In this document: positions 16,274 to 23,544 of the stretch, piece after piece
Numbering within the stretch: position 1 is the stretch's first letter
How the letters are laid out: each line of letters begins with the position of its first letter
Assembly: GCA_004213565.1 (NCBI GenBank)
Contig: SHBB01000018.1
Location: 1-33,648 of the forward strand
Length of the DNA stretch: 33,648 nt
DNA from: Sandaracinaceae bacterium
Lineage (GTDB): Bacteria > Myxococcota_A > Polyangia > Polyangiales > Sandaracinaceae
Direction of reading: 5' to 3'
Made by a program: the position numbers and the translations under genes
Notes under the pieces: generated by a model
Database searches by the model: none
What the model was told of the DNA's origin: nothing
Seen by the model: only the letters and a program-made list of their open reading frames with translations

Positions 16274-16348
16274 TCAGGCGGACGAGCGCGCGGTGGAACG
16301 GGGTCGGGGGATCTCGTCCCTCGGGGAGGCAGCTTCGACCAGGTCCAT
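16274..16348 (-). CDS. Possible 24-codon leader ORF before the PAAR gene
   Basis: ATG 16348 follows a good Shine-Dalgarno (AGGAG at 16354-16358, five bases before the start). The frame encodes 24 residues beginning MDLVEAASPRDEIPRP and ends in TGA only six bases before the PAAR ATG. The PAAR start has no comparable site of its own. This suggests translational coupling through a leader peptide. It may equally be chance, or the PAAR gene may use another start. Confidence 0.4.
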   Translation of the reverse strand: MDLVEAASPRDEIPRPRSTARSSA

Positions 16349-16457
16349 CTTCACTCCTGTCGGGAACCGTGCGCAGGGTACGGATCATGCGCCCGGATGG
16401 ATCGGTCGCGGAAGAACTTTCTCCGCGCGCCCCCGTGAAACGGCCCCTCGCTCCCGC

Positions 16458-17909
16458 TCACGACGGCCCGTCCGCGGCGGGGTCGCTCGCGGCGGACGGG
16501 ACCGGCTCACCGTCGGCGTCGAACCAACCGACGCCCGACGCGGGGCAGGCGAGGTAGACCACGGTGCGCTCGGCGCCGGGCCAGGCGCGCAGCGCCGGCG
16601 CACGCATCTCGAACGTGTCGCCGTCGTACGGCACGATCTCGATCGGGTCGTCGGACGTGGTGACGTGGAGCCGGTCCTCGGGCAGCGTTGGCGGGCAGGA
16701 CTCCGCGGAGGTCCGGGCGCGAGCCCACGCGAGCGCGGCGCGCAGGAGCGCGAGGTTGGAGTCGGCGACGAGGAGCCGCGCGAGGTACGTGTCGTACGTC
16801 TGCAGCAGCTGCTCTTGCGACCAGCGGATCATCTCGGCGCGGTTGCTGCGGGGACCGAGCAAGACGAGGCGCCACTCCGGCGGCAGCGCGCCGGCGTCCG
16901 CCGACCGCTCCCTCAGCGCGGCGAGACACGCCTCCGCGCCCGCCCCCTCGGGGCACCAGGAGAGGTCCATCGCGCTCGCGCTCATCACCATGAGGTCCCT
17001 CGCCTCGTCGTTCAGCGGCACCACGTCTGCGGTCGCGTTTCGCTCCGCGCGCCAGAGCACGTGTTGCGGGATCTCGTCCCCCAGCAGCGTCAACAGCGTC
17101 GCGTCGAGCGTGTCGACGTCGGTCGCCGAGAGCTCCGGGTCCGCCAGCAAGAGCGTCACCGCGTGCGACAGCAAGATGCCCTCGGCCGCGACCGAGCTCA
17201 TCGCGACCAGCAGGTGGGCCGGTCCACGCCGAAGGTCGCGGATGACCGCCAGCCCTTGCAACAACAATTGCATCCCCTCGAACGTGCTCCCCTCGCGGGC
17301 GAGCCGCCGAGCGCGCAGGCCCACGACCTTGGCGATCTGGATCATCGGCAGGTAGTTCGGGTCGGGGTCCCACCCCGACGGCGCGGGCCGCGCGGGCGTA
17401 CAGAGGTCGGTCGTCGCGGCCAGGCGAGCGACCTCCTCGTCGAGCCCCTCGCAGGCGGCCTCCGCCGCGTCGATCTCGGCCGAGCGCGCGGGAGGTCCAT
17501 GGGTGCGCATGTACCGCGCGTTCTCCACGGGGGGCGTGGTGACGTCCCCGTCCCCTCGGTCCAGCGTCCAGTCGAAGCTGTGTCCGGCTTCGTTGGTGAC
17601 CGTGTCGAGCCCCTCGGCGCTGGCCAGCCGCCGGCATTCGGCCCAGCGCGCGCCGAACACGAGGTCGTCGAACGCCTCCTGGTTCGTCGGCGCCGCGTCC
17701 CCGATGGCCGTGCGCGCGCACGTCATCGCCAGCAGCTCTCGTCGTTCCCGCTCGAGTCGGGCCCGCGCCGCGTGAACCTCATCCGGATCGAACATCGGTC
17801 GGGACCGCTGCCACGCGAAGGCGCCGAACGCGGCGAGCAGAAGCGCGACCGCGCCCAGCCCGACGAAGATCATCTTCTTGCGTCGATTGGCCCCGGACGG
17901 CTCGGACAT
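16458..17909 (-). CDS. Membrane-anchored hypothetical protein
   Basis: The protein has 483 residues from ATG 17909. A short basic cytoplasmic start (ANRRKK) is followed by one membrane span (about 13-33). The remainder is a long, mostly helical, presumably periplasmic region with conserved-looking hydrophobic helices (GMQLLLQGLAVIRDLRRG, then HLLVAMSSVAAEGILLSHAV) and scattered Cys. A C-terminal stretch is more beta-like (IEIVPYDGDTFEMRAPA). No family was recognised. It lies 109 bp upstream of the leader ORF of the PAAR gene on the same strand and might belong to that transcription unit. Confidence 0.6.
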   Translation of the reverse strand: MSEPSGANRRKKMIFVGLGAVALLLAAFGAFAWQRSRPMFDPDEVHAARARLERERRELLAMTCARTAIGDAAPTNQEAFDDLVFGARWAECRRLASAEGLDTVTNEAGHSFDWTLDRGDGDVTTPPVENARYMRTHGPPARSAEIDAAEAACEGLDEEVARLAATTDLCTPARPAPSGWDPDPNYLPMIQIAKVVGLRARRLAREGSTFEGMQLLLQGLAVIRDLRRGPAHLLVAMSSVAAEGILLSHAVTLLLADPELSATDVDTLDATLLTLLGDEIPQHVLWRAERNATADVVPLNDEARDLMVMSASAMDLSWCPEGAGAEACLAALRERSADAGALPPEWRLVLLGPRSNRAEMIRWSQEQLLQTYDTYLARLLVADSNLALLRAALAWARARTSAESCPPTLPEDRLHVTTSDDPIEIVPYDGDTFEMRAPALRAWPGAERTVVYLACPASGVGWFDADGEPVPSAASDPAADGPS

Positions 17910-18012
17910 CGGCCCACAGTGCGCTGGACGTGGCCCGGAGTCCAGGCGGGTAGCATCCTGCCGGGCGGCCTGGGCCGAGCGAAACCCGAAGCGGCTCCGC
18001 TACCATGGCGCC

Positions 18013-18753
18013 ATGTCGCGTCCGCACCTCGTCTCGCTCCCGTACTCGCCGTGGTCGCTGAAGGCGAAGTGGGCGCTCGACCACCACCGCGTGGCCTATC
18101 GGCTGGGGACGCACCTGCCCATGCTCGGCGAGCCGCTGCTCCGGCTCCGGACGGGGCGCTGGTCGGGCAAGGTCAGCGTGCCCATCCTCATCGCCGATGG
18201 AGAGGCGATCATGGGGAGCGACGCCATCGCGCGCTGGGCCGACGCCCACGGGGAAGGCGAGCCGCTCTTCCCGGAAGGCGAAGACGAGGCCGTCGCGCAC
18301 TGGAACGGGATCGCGGACGAGCTGCTCGACGCGGGGCGCGCGCGGGTCATCGAGCGCTCGCTCGCGTCGCGGGAGGCGCTGATCGAGTCGGTCCCGGGCC
18401 CGCGCTTCCTCGGCCCGCTCCTGGTCCCGGTGGGCAAGATGGGCGCGCGTTTTCTGGCCCGGAAATACGGCGCCGATCGCGCGGGCGGGCGGGACGTGGT
18501 CGAGCGCGGGCTCGCGGCGCTGCGTGAGGCCCTCGACGGGGACGCGCACCTCGTCGGAGACCGCTTCACCTTCGCCGACATCGCGATGGCCGCCGCGCTC
18601 GCCTGCGTGCGCCCGCCCGGCCGCAGCTGGGATCACCTCGGCGACGCGAGCCGCGCGTGCTGGACCGACGACGCCCTGGCCGAGCAGCACGAGGAGCTGC
18701 TCGCCTGGCGAGACCACCTCTTCGCCGAGCGCTTCCCGCCCCGCGTCCGTTGA
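18013..18753 (+). CDS. Glutathione S-transferase-like protein
   Basis: The protein has 246 residues from ATG 18013. The thioredoxin-like half begins LVSLPYSPWSLKAKWALDHHRVAY, with Ser in place of the Cys of the classical motif, followed by KVSVPILIADGEAIMGSDAIARW. The helical half contains DAHLVGDRFTFADIAMAAAL, the usual GST_C motif. It differs clearly from the Fax-like GST at 4413. Substrate and partners are unknown. It stands alone, divergent from the membrane protein gene. Confidence 0.85.
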   Translation: MSRPHLVSLPYSPWSLKAKWALDHHRVAYRLGTHLPMLGEPLLRLRTGRWSGKVSVPILIADGEAIMGSDAIARWADAHGEGEPLFPEGEDEAVAHWNGIADELLDAGRARVIERSLASREALIESVPGPRFLGPLLVPVGKMGARFLARKYGADRAGGRDVVERGLAALREALDGDAHLVGDRFTFADIAMAAALACVRPPGRSWDHLGDASRACWTDDALAEQHEELLAWRDHLFAERFPPRVR

Positions 18754-18760
18754 ACGTCTT

Positions 18761-18788
18761 TTGCCTCTCCGGACGCGGACCGGATAAC
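18761..18788 (+). promoter_or_regulatory. Candidate promoter for the Cys-rich lipoprotein
   Basis: TTGCCT (18761-18766) and GATAAC (18783-18788) are separated by 16 bp, each with four of six consensus bases, and lie about 40 bp before the start codon at 18829. The match is modest. Confidence 0.3.
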
Positions 18789-18828
18789 GTCGGCCCGCTC
18801 CGAGATTCCGGAGCAGGGAGGGAACGTG

Positions 18829-19182
18829 ATGAGGAACTCGATCTGGACTCTGGCGGCTCTGTGCGTGGGGCTCTTCGGTTTGATCGGCTGTGGCGGAGAC
18901 GCGTGCGTCTCGCGCTGCGCGCAGGGCAAGGACATGGGCTGCGTGAACGAGTCGGTGGACTGCGAGTCGACCTGTGACGACATCGACATGGCGCGGGTCG
19001 ACGCACGCGCGAACGCGGAGATCGCGGGCTGCACGGCGGAGTTCGACACGCTCGTCTCCTGCAGCGATGGCCGGCCGGCCTGCGACACGACGGGCTGCGA
19101 GTCGGAGACGTCGGCCCTCGCCGACTGCACCATCGCGTTCTGCACCGCCAACCCGATGAGCGAGGCCTGCGCGGCGCCGTAG
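18829..19182 (+). CDS. Small cysteine-rich lipoprotein
   Basis: The protein has about 117 residues. ATG 18829 is preferred to the adjacent GTG; GGAGG lies seven bases upstream. A lipobox (FGLIGC) is followed by 12 more Cys (DACVSRC, MGCVNES, VDCEST, SCSDGRPACDTTGCES, DCTIAFC, EACAAP). With six possible disulfides it should be a compact oxidised outer-membrane or surface lipoprotein. No family was recognised. Confidence 0.65.
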   Translation: MRNSIWTLAALCVGLFGLIGCGGDACVSRCAQGKDMGCVNESVDCESTCDDIDMARVDARANAEIAGCTAEFDTLVSCSDGRPACDTTGCESETSALADCTIAFCTANPMSEACAAP

Positions 19183-19236
19183 CGCTCCCACCACGCGAGG
19201 CTTCAGGTAGCTTCATCGACCGACGACGACGGCAGC

Positions 19237-19264
19237 CGCCGCCCCCGCCAACACGGGGGCGGCG
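19237..19264. terminator. Strong hairpin between convergent genes
   Basis: An 11-bp perfect stem (CCGCCGCCCCCG-type arm, 19237-19247, against 19254-19264) closes a six-base loop. It lies between a plus-strand and a minus-strand gene end and could terminate both. There is no U-tract, which is common in very GC-rich genomes. Confidence 0.55.
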
Positions 19265-19338
19265 CCAGCGGCAGCCCGCTCTGCCGTCCATGCTCTCTCC
19301 GCGCGCGACCCGAGCGAGCACGGCTGCCTGCCGTCGCG

Positions 19339-20034
19339 TCAGTCCGAGGCCTCCGTGACCCTCGCGGGCCGAAGCGCGGCCTCGGCGGGATAGCCGAAGC
19401 GCATCAGGTGCGCGGGGCTGGCGCCGAGGTTCGTCGCGGACAAGCCCGCCTCACGCAGCCGGCGGGTGCCCTCCTCTGCCACGACGCAGAAGCGGCCGCG
19501 GCAGAAGGCGACCACCTCTCGGTCGGCGGGGATCGCGTCGAGGTGTGCGTCGAGCGCGTCGGCCGGGGCGTGGATCGCGCCGCTCGGATGGCCGGCCGCG
19601 TGCTCCTCGGCGGGACGGAGGTCGACGAGCACGACCTCTCCGGCGCGCACGCGGCGCTTCAGCTCGCGCACGGTCTTGCGGTCGAGTCGCTCCGGCAGGT
19701 GGAAGTAGGTGTGCACGAGGTCACGCATCTCGGCGTGCAGCTCCGCCGCCGCGTCCGAGAGCGCGCCGAGGAGCTGCGGGACCCGCTCCGAGGCCGGGCG
19801 GTAGAAGACACGACGCCCCTCCTTGCGGCTGGCGAGCAGGCCCGCGGCGCTCAGCACCTTGAGCTGCGCGCTGGTGTTGGCGCGAGACTGACCGATCTTC
19901 TCGGCGAGCGCGTCCACGGAGTGCTCGGCCTGAGCCAGGATGCCGAGGACACGGAGGCGCACCGGGCTCGAGAGCGCCTGGGCCACCGCCGCGATCGCCG
20001 CGTTCTTGATCTCGAGCGCCTCGTCCCCGGTCAC
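19339..20034 (-). CDS. ArsR-family repressor fused to a rhodanese domain
   Basis: The protein has 231 residues from GTG 20034, overlapping the upstream gene's stop by four bases (GTGA). Residues 1-100 are an ArsR winged helix (LSSPVRLRVLGILAQAEHSVD, then SRANTSAQLKVLSAAGLLASR) without the ELCVCDL-type metal-binding Cys. Residues 125-225 are a rhodanese with active-site loop F-C178-RGRF-C183. ArsR-rhodanese fusions are a known family and are often linked to sulfane-sulfur or persulfide sensing. The absence of metal Cys and presence of two loop Cys favour thiol or persulfide signalling. It is the last gene of a three-gene overlapping unit and the probable ligand of the palindrome at 22910. Confidence 0.9.
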   Translation of the reverse strand: MTGDEALEIKNAAIAAVAQALSSPVRLRVLGILAQAEHSVDALAEKIGQSRANTSAQLKVLSAAGLLASRKEGRRVFYRPASERVPQLLGALSDAAAELHAEMRDLVHTYFHLPERLDRKTVRELKRRVRAGEVVLVDLRPAEEHAAGHPSGAIHAPADALDAHLDAIPADREVVAFCRGRFCVVAEEGTRRLREAGLSATNLGASPAHLMRFGYPAEAALRPARVTEASD

Positions 20035-21050
20035 GCCGCGTCCCTCCTCATGCACTCCTCGAGCACCGCCGCGGCGGGCTTGCCGCGCGGACTGTAGCCC
20101 GGGTCGCGTGGGCCCCCCCAACCGAACCAGTTCCAGACGTAGTAGCCCGCGTGCCTGCGGTCTTCGGCCGCGGCCGCGCAGAAGGCGCGGAAGAGATCCG
20201 CCTGGACATCGAGGTCCGCTGGCCCCGACGCCTCTCGCCAGGGCGCCGAGGCGGCCTCCGCGTGCGCCGGGTAGCCGACCTCGGCGAGGAACACGGGGAG
20301 CCCGGTGCGTCGAGACAACGCGTCGAGCTGGCGCAGCGGGCGCTCCCAGCGGCGGGTCAGGGTGGCGAGGCCCGGCCGCTCGCCAGGCTCGGCCAGCGGG
20401 AAGTAGGCGCTGACCCCGAGCGCGTCGAGGGCGTGCGCGAACGGCACCTCGAGCGCGTCCCAGTTGGCGGCGTAGGCGACCTCTCCATGGAAGGTGGCGC
20501 GGACCCCGTCGACGAGGTCGACCCAGAGCGCCTCGTGGCGCTGCATCGAGACCAGCTCGCTCCCCACGATCAACCGCGCGACGCCCTCCCGTTCGGCGAG
20601 GCCAGCCAGGGCGACGACGTGCTCTCCGTACGCGCGCATCCACGCGTCGGGCTCGACGGGATCGAGCGTCCCGCGCCAGCGCCCCGGCGCGGTCCGGGGG
20701 AGCCGGAGGATCGGCATGACCGCGACCCGCAGCCCTTCGGCGCGAGCCTGGCGGATCGTACGAAGGAGCGCCGCGGTCGAGGCGGTGCGCGCTCCCGGAC
20801 CCGGGTCGTGGGAGAGGCGATGAGACTGCGTCCACTCGACCGCCACGAGGACGTCGGTGAACCCGCGCGCGGCGATCTCCTCGACCATGACGCCGTAGTC
20901 GTAGTCGGGATCGCTGGCGAAGAGGCCGAGCGACGCGCCGCGGATCCGGGCGTCGGCGGGCGCGACCGGGTCACGTGAGGTGAGCGCCGATGACGCGAGA
21001 AGCGCGCCCATGGCCGCCAGGAGAGCGCCCCCGATCAGCACGCGAGACAT
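20031..21050 (-). CDS. GH113-like secreted glycosidase
   Basis: The protein has 339 residues from ATG 21050, inside the end of the upstream gene (16-bp overlap). A hydrophobic N-terminal signal or anchor (about 3-24) is followed by a TIM-barrel pattern like the GH113 family. E165 (RLIVGSELVSM) is the likely acid/base and E257 (PVFLAEVGYPA) the likely nucleophile. The block YAANWDALEVPFAHALDALGVSAYFPLA is especially typical of that family. GH113 enzymes are mostly beta-mannanases, but the substrate here is open. Its place between two rhodanese-fusion genes is unusual. Confidence 0.75.
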   Translation of the reverse strand: MSRVLIGGALLAAMGALLASSALTSRDPVAPADARIRGASLGLFASDPDYDYGVMVEEIAARGFTDVLVAVEWTQSHRLSHDPGPGARTASTAALLRTIRQARAEGLRVAVMPILRLPRTAPGRWRGTLDPVEPDAWMRAYGEHVVALAGLAEREGVARLIVGSELVSMQRHEALWVDLVDGVRATFHGEVAYAANWDALEVPFAHALDALGVSAYFPLAEPGERPGLATLTRRWERPLRQLDALSRRTGLPVFLAEVGYPAHAEAASAPWREASGPADLDVQADLFRAFCAAAAEDRRHAGYYVWNWFGWGGPRDPGYSPRGKPAAAVLEECMRRDAA

Positions 21051-22891
21051 CGCTCGGCTCCCGTCTCGACCGGCTCGTCGCGCCGGCTGTACTCGGCCCA
21101 GCTCCCGTCGTAGTTGACGACGCGCTCCTCGGGGACGCCGGCCTGGAGCAGCGCGAAGGTGGAGACGGAGGAGCGGGTCCCGCTCTGGCAGTAGAGCACG
21201 ACCGGAGGCTCGCCCGGCGGGGTCGACGCGTCGAAGCGCTCCCGGATCTCCGTCGGCGGGCGGAGTCGGGGATCTGCCCGGGATCGCAGCAGCTCTTCGT
21301 AGGGCCATGACCGAGCCCCCGGGATCCGCCCGGCCCGAGCCGCGTCCGGATGACGCACCTCGCCGGCGTGCTCTTGGGGGCTGCGCGCGTCGATGAACAC
21401 GGCCCCCTCCGGGAGCTCCGCCCAGGTGGTCGTCGGCGCCTCGTCTTCGAGAGTCAGGGTGCCGCGCGCCGGCGCCAGCCCGGCGCCGATGGCGAGGGCG
21501 CCGCCCAGCGCGCTCCAGCGCACCATGCCCCCGTCGAGCACCCTCGTCTCCAGACCGGCTACCTGACGCAGGGTCCACCAGAGCCTGTGCGCTTCGGGGC
21601 CGTCGCCGACCACGACGAGCTCGTCCCCCGCGTCGACCCCGCGCGCCCTCAGCATCCCCTCGAGCTCCGACGCGCCGAGCGAGATCCCGGGGACGGGCTC
21701 GTCGGCCGAGTAGTCCGAGCGCCCCAGGCGGCGCGCGGTGGGTAGATGCCCGGCTTCGAAGCGCTCGGGCGGGCGCACGTCGAGGACCACCAGGCGCTCG
21801 GCGCCCAGCGCGGCGGCGAGCTCGGGGACGGAGACCATCCACTCCGGGTGCGCGTAGCCGTCGCGCTCCGCGTCCCGACCGAAGTGGGCGAGCGCAGCGT
21901 CCGCCTCTTCGCGGGTGGCCGGGTACACCAGCTCGCCCGTGCTGGGTTGAGTGGTGGCGGCCGTCTCACCGAAGAGGGGCGCCGAGAAGTCGCCCTCCGT
22001 GGCTCCGCGAGGGGCGTGCAGCCAGGCGCCGAGGGCCAAGACGCCGACGCCCAGCGCGGGCGCGACCTTGCGCGTCGGCGGCCAGGCGGACAGCGGCCAA
22101 GCGCTCTGGGAGAGGAAGTCCTTGGGGAACGTCTCCACGCCGTCGAAGCCGAGCTTGGCGGGTGGCTCGTCGGGCATCTTCGCCGTCCCGAAGATCCAGT
22201 CCCAGGCGCTGAAGATGATGCCGAAGTTGACGGTCGTCTTCCCGTCGCCCTCGTAGTCGTGATGCCAGATGTGCATCCGGGGGCTGTTGAGCACGTAGCG
22301 CATCGGTCCCCAGGACAGGTTCAGGTTCGCGTGGTTCAGGTGGCCGATCAGGGTCCCGAAGATCGCGTGCACCATCACCGCGGTGGCCGAGAACCCGAAG
22401 AACGCCAGCGGCAAGTAGAGGCTCGCGCGATAGACCACGACCTCGGCCCACTGGAAGCGGAACGACGCGATCCAGCTCATCTCGCCGTCGACGATCGAGT
22501 GATGGGTCTTGTGGAGCTCCCACAGCCACGGGATACGGTGCAACATCACGTGCACTCCCCACTGCGCGAGGTCGATGGCGACCAGCGCGACCGGGATCTG
22601 GACCCAGAGGGGCCACTCCGCGGCGAAGCTCCGATAGACCACCTCGGTCCAGCCCAGCTCGGCGAGCACGGCGTCGAACCGCGGGAGGATCCAGGTGGTG
22701 GCGATGCCGAAGAGGAGCACGCCGAGGAAGTGCCCGTTGAAGACCAGGTGGGCGAGATCCGAGAGGTAGGTCCAGCGCCTCACCAGCCTCTGCTCGCGTC
22801 GCCAGGGGAAGAGCGCTTCGAGCGCGAGCACGAGCAGCGACAGCGCCGCGAGGGCGATCGGGTAGAGGAACGCTTCCATGTGGAGCAGCAT
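21035..22891 (-). CDS. Sterol-desaturase-type hydroxylase fused to two rhodanese domains
   Basis: The protein has about 618 residues. ATG 22891 is used; a TTG at 22915 lies within the palindrome. The first 300 residues are a multi-span membrane di-iron hydroxylase with the histidine clusters HVMLH (114-118), HKTHH (127-131), GHLNH (183-187) and HIWHH (207-211). After a further hydrophobic segment (about 275-293) come two rhodanese domains. The first (about 350-465) lacks an active Cys (VVVGDGPEAHR). The second (about 490-605) has C568 in CQSGTRSS. The protein ends in a Cys pair, CLAC. The paired rhodaneses resemble a thiosulfate sulfurtransferase. How lipid hydroxylation and sulfur transfer are linked is unknown. 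The fusion is continuous, with no frameshift. Confidence 0.88.
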   Translation of the reverse strand: MLLHMEAFLYPIALAALSLLVLALEALFPWRREQRLVRRWTYLSDLAHLVFNGHFLGVLLFGIATTWILPRFDAVLAELGWTEVVYRSFAAEWPLWVQIPVALVAIDLAQWGVHVMLHRIPWLWELHKTHHSIVDGEMSWIASFRFQWAEVVVYRASLYLPLAFFGFSATAVMVHAIFGTLIGHLNHANLNLSWGPMRYVLNSPRMHIWHHDYEGDGKTTVNFGIIFSAWDWIFGTAKMPDEPPAKLGFDGVETFPKDFLSQSAWPLSAWPPTRKVAPALGVGVLALGAWLHAPRGATEGDFSAPLFGETAATTQPSTGELVYPATREEADAALAHFGRDAERDGYAHPEWMVSVPELAAALGAERLVVLDVRPPERFEAGHLPTARRLGRSDYSADEPVPGISLGASELEGMLRARGVDAGDELVVVGDGPEAHRLWWTLRQVAGLETRVLDGGMVRWSALGGALAIGAGLAPARGTLTLEDEAPTTTWAELPEGAVFIDARSPQEHAGEVRHPDAARAGRIPGARSWPYEELLRSRADPRLRPPTEIRERFDASTPPGEPPVVLYCQSGTRSSVSTFALLQAGVPEERVVNYDGSWAEYSRRDEPVETGAERCLAC

Positions 22892-22909
22892 GGACTCGCG
22901 CCAGCCAAC

Positions 22910-22929
22910 AATCAAATGTTTGTTTGATT
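22910..22929. promoter_or_regulatory. AT-rich palindrome, probable ArsR operator
   Basis: AATCAAATGTTTGTTTGATT carries perfect 7-bp arms (AATCAAA and TTTGATT) and an inner CAAA-TG-TTTG palindrome, in otherwise GC-rich DNA. It lies between the hydroxylase-rhodanese operon and the DsrE-like gene. Sites of this ATCAAA type are common for ArsR-family sulfur-responsive repressors, so the ArsR-rhodanese product may bind here and control both directions. Confidence 0.65.
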
Positions 22930-22951
22930 ATTTACGGGAAGGCACTAGAAC
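22924..22951 (+). promoter_or_regulatory. Candidate promoter of the DsrE-like gene
   Basis: TTGATT (22924-22929) and TAGAAC (22946-22951), 16 bp apart, each match four of six consensus bases. The -35 overlaps the right arm of the palindrome, so repressor binding would block it. The start point would fall at or near ATG 22958, implying a leaderless or nearly leaderless mRNA. Confidence 0.45.
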
Positions 22952-22957
22952 CTGGCC

Positions 22958-23470
22958 ATGATGAAACTCCCGATGGTCCTGCCCCTCCTGGCCCTGACCG
23001 CATGCGCGACTCCGGGCCTCCCCCCTCCCTCCACCGACGTGGAGCTGCGGCACACCGAAGACGCGCGGGCGGTCTTCCAGGCCTCCGGCGATCGCTGGCG
23101 AGACGGCGTCGGCGCGGCGCTGTTCTACGCCGACAAGGTCACTCAGGCCTACGAGCGCCTCGGCGTGCCGCTCGAGGCGCAGCACATCGTCCTCGTGTTT
23201 CACGGGGACGCCGCCTACCACCTCCTGAACGACGCGGCGTTCGCGCGGTACGACCAGCGCGCCGATCCGACGCAGACCCAGAACCCCAATGCGGCGGTCA
23301 TCCAGCGACTGGCGGAGCGCGGGGTGCGCGTCGAGATCTGCGCCAGCACCATGGAGCAGCGGGGATGGGAGCGCGATGACCTGCTCCCCGAGGTCATCGT
23401 CACCCCCAACGCCTTCCCCCGGATCATCGACCTCCAGATGGACGGCTACGCCCATCTCGACTTCGATTGA
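22958..23470 (+). CDS. DsrE/DsrF-like lipoprotein
   Basis: The protein has 170 residues from ATG 22958 (a second ATG follows directly). A lipobox (LALTAC, Cys16) suggests membrane anchoring outside the cytoplasm. The domain matches the DsrE-like COG1416 pattern: HIVLVFHGDAAYHLLN, then NAAVIQRLAERGVRVEICAST with Cys128, and PRIIDLQMDGYAHLDF. DsrE-family proteins carry persulfide on a conserved Cys. It faces the rhodanese-fusion operon across the palindrome, so it is likely part of the same regulon. A periplasmic sulfur carrier is the favoured reading. Confidence 0.75.
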   Translation: MMKLPMVLPLLALTACATPGLPPPSTDVELRHTEDARAVFQASGDRWRDGVGAALFYADKVTQAYERLGVPLEAQHIVLVFHGDAAYHLLNDAAFARYDQRADPTQTQNPNAAVIQRLAERGVRVEICASTMEQRGWERDDLLPEVIVTPNAFPRIIDLQMDGYAHLDFD

Positions 23471-23544
23471 CCCGCTCCGCAGCGTGGCTCCGCCTCGCCG
23501 ACGAGCGCCGACATGGGACCGGTGACGTCTGCTAGAGAGAACGC

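Noticed and set aside
15897-18527. Plus-strand open frame of 876 codons
   Set aside because: It runs opposite the PAAR region and the membrane protein gene and then shadows the GST-like gene. Arg/Gly-rich sequence without a domain marks it as a product of GC bias.
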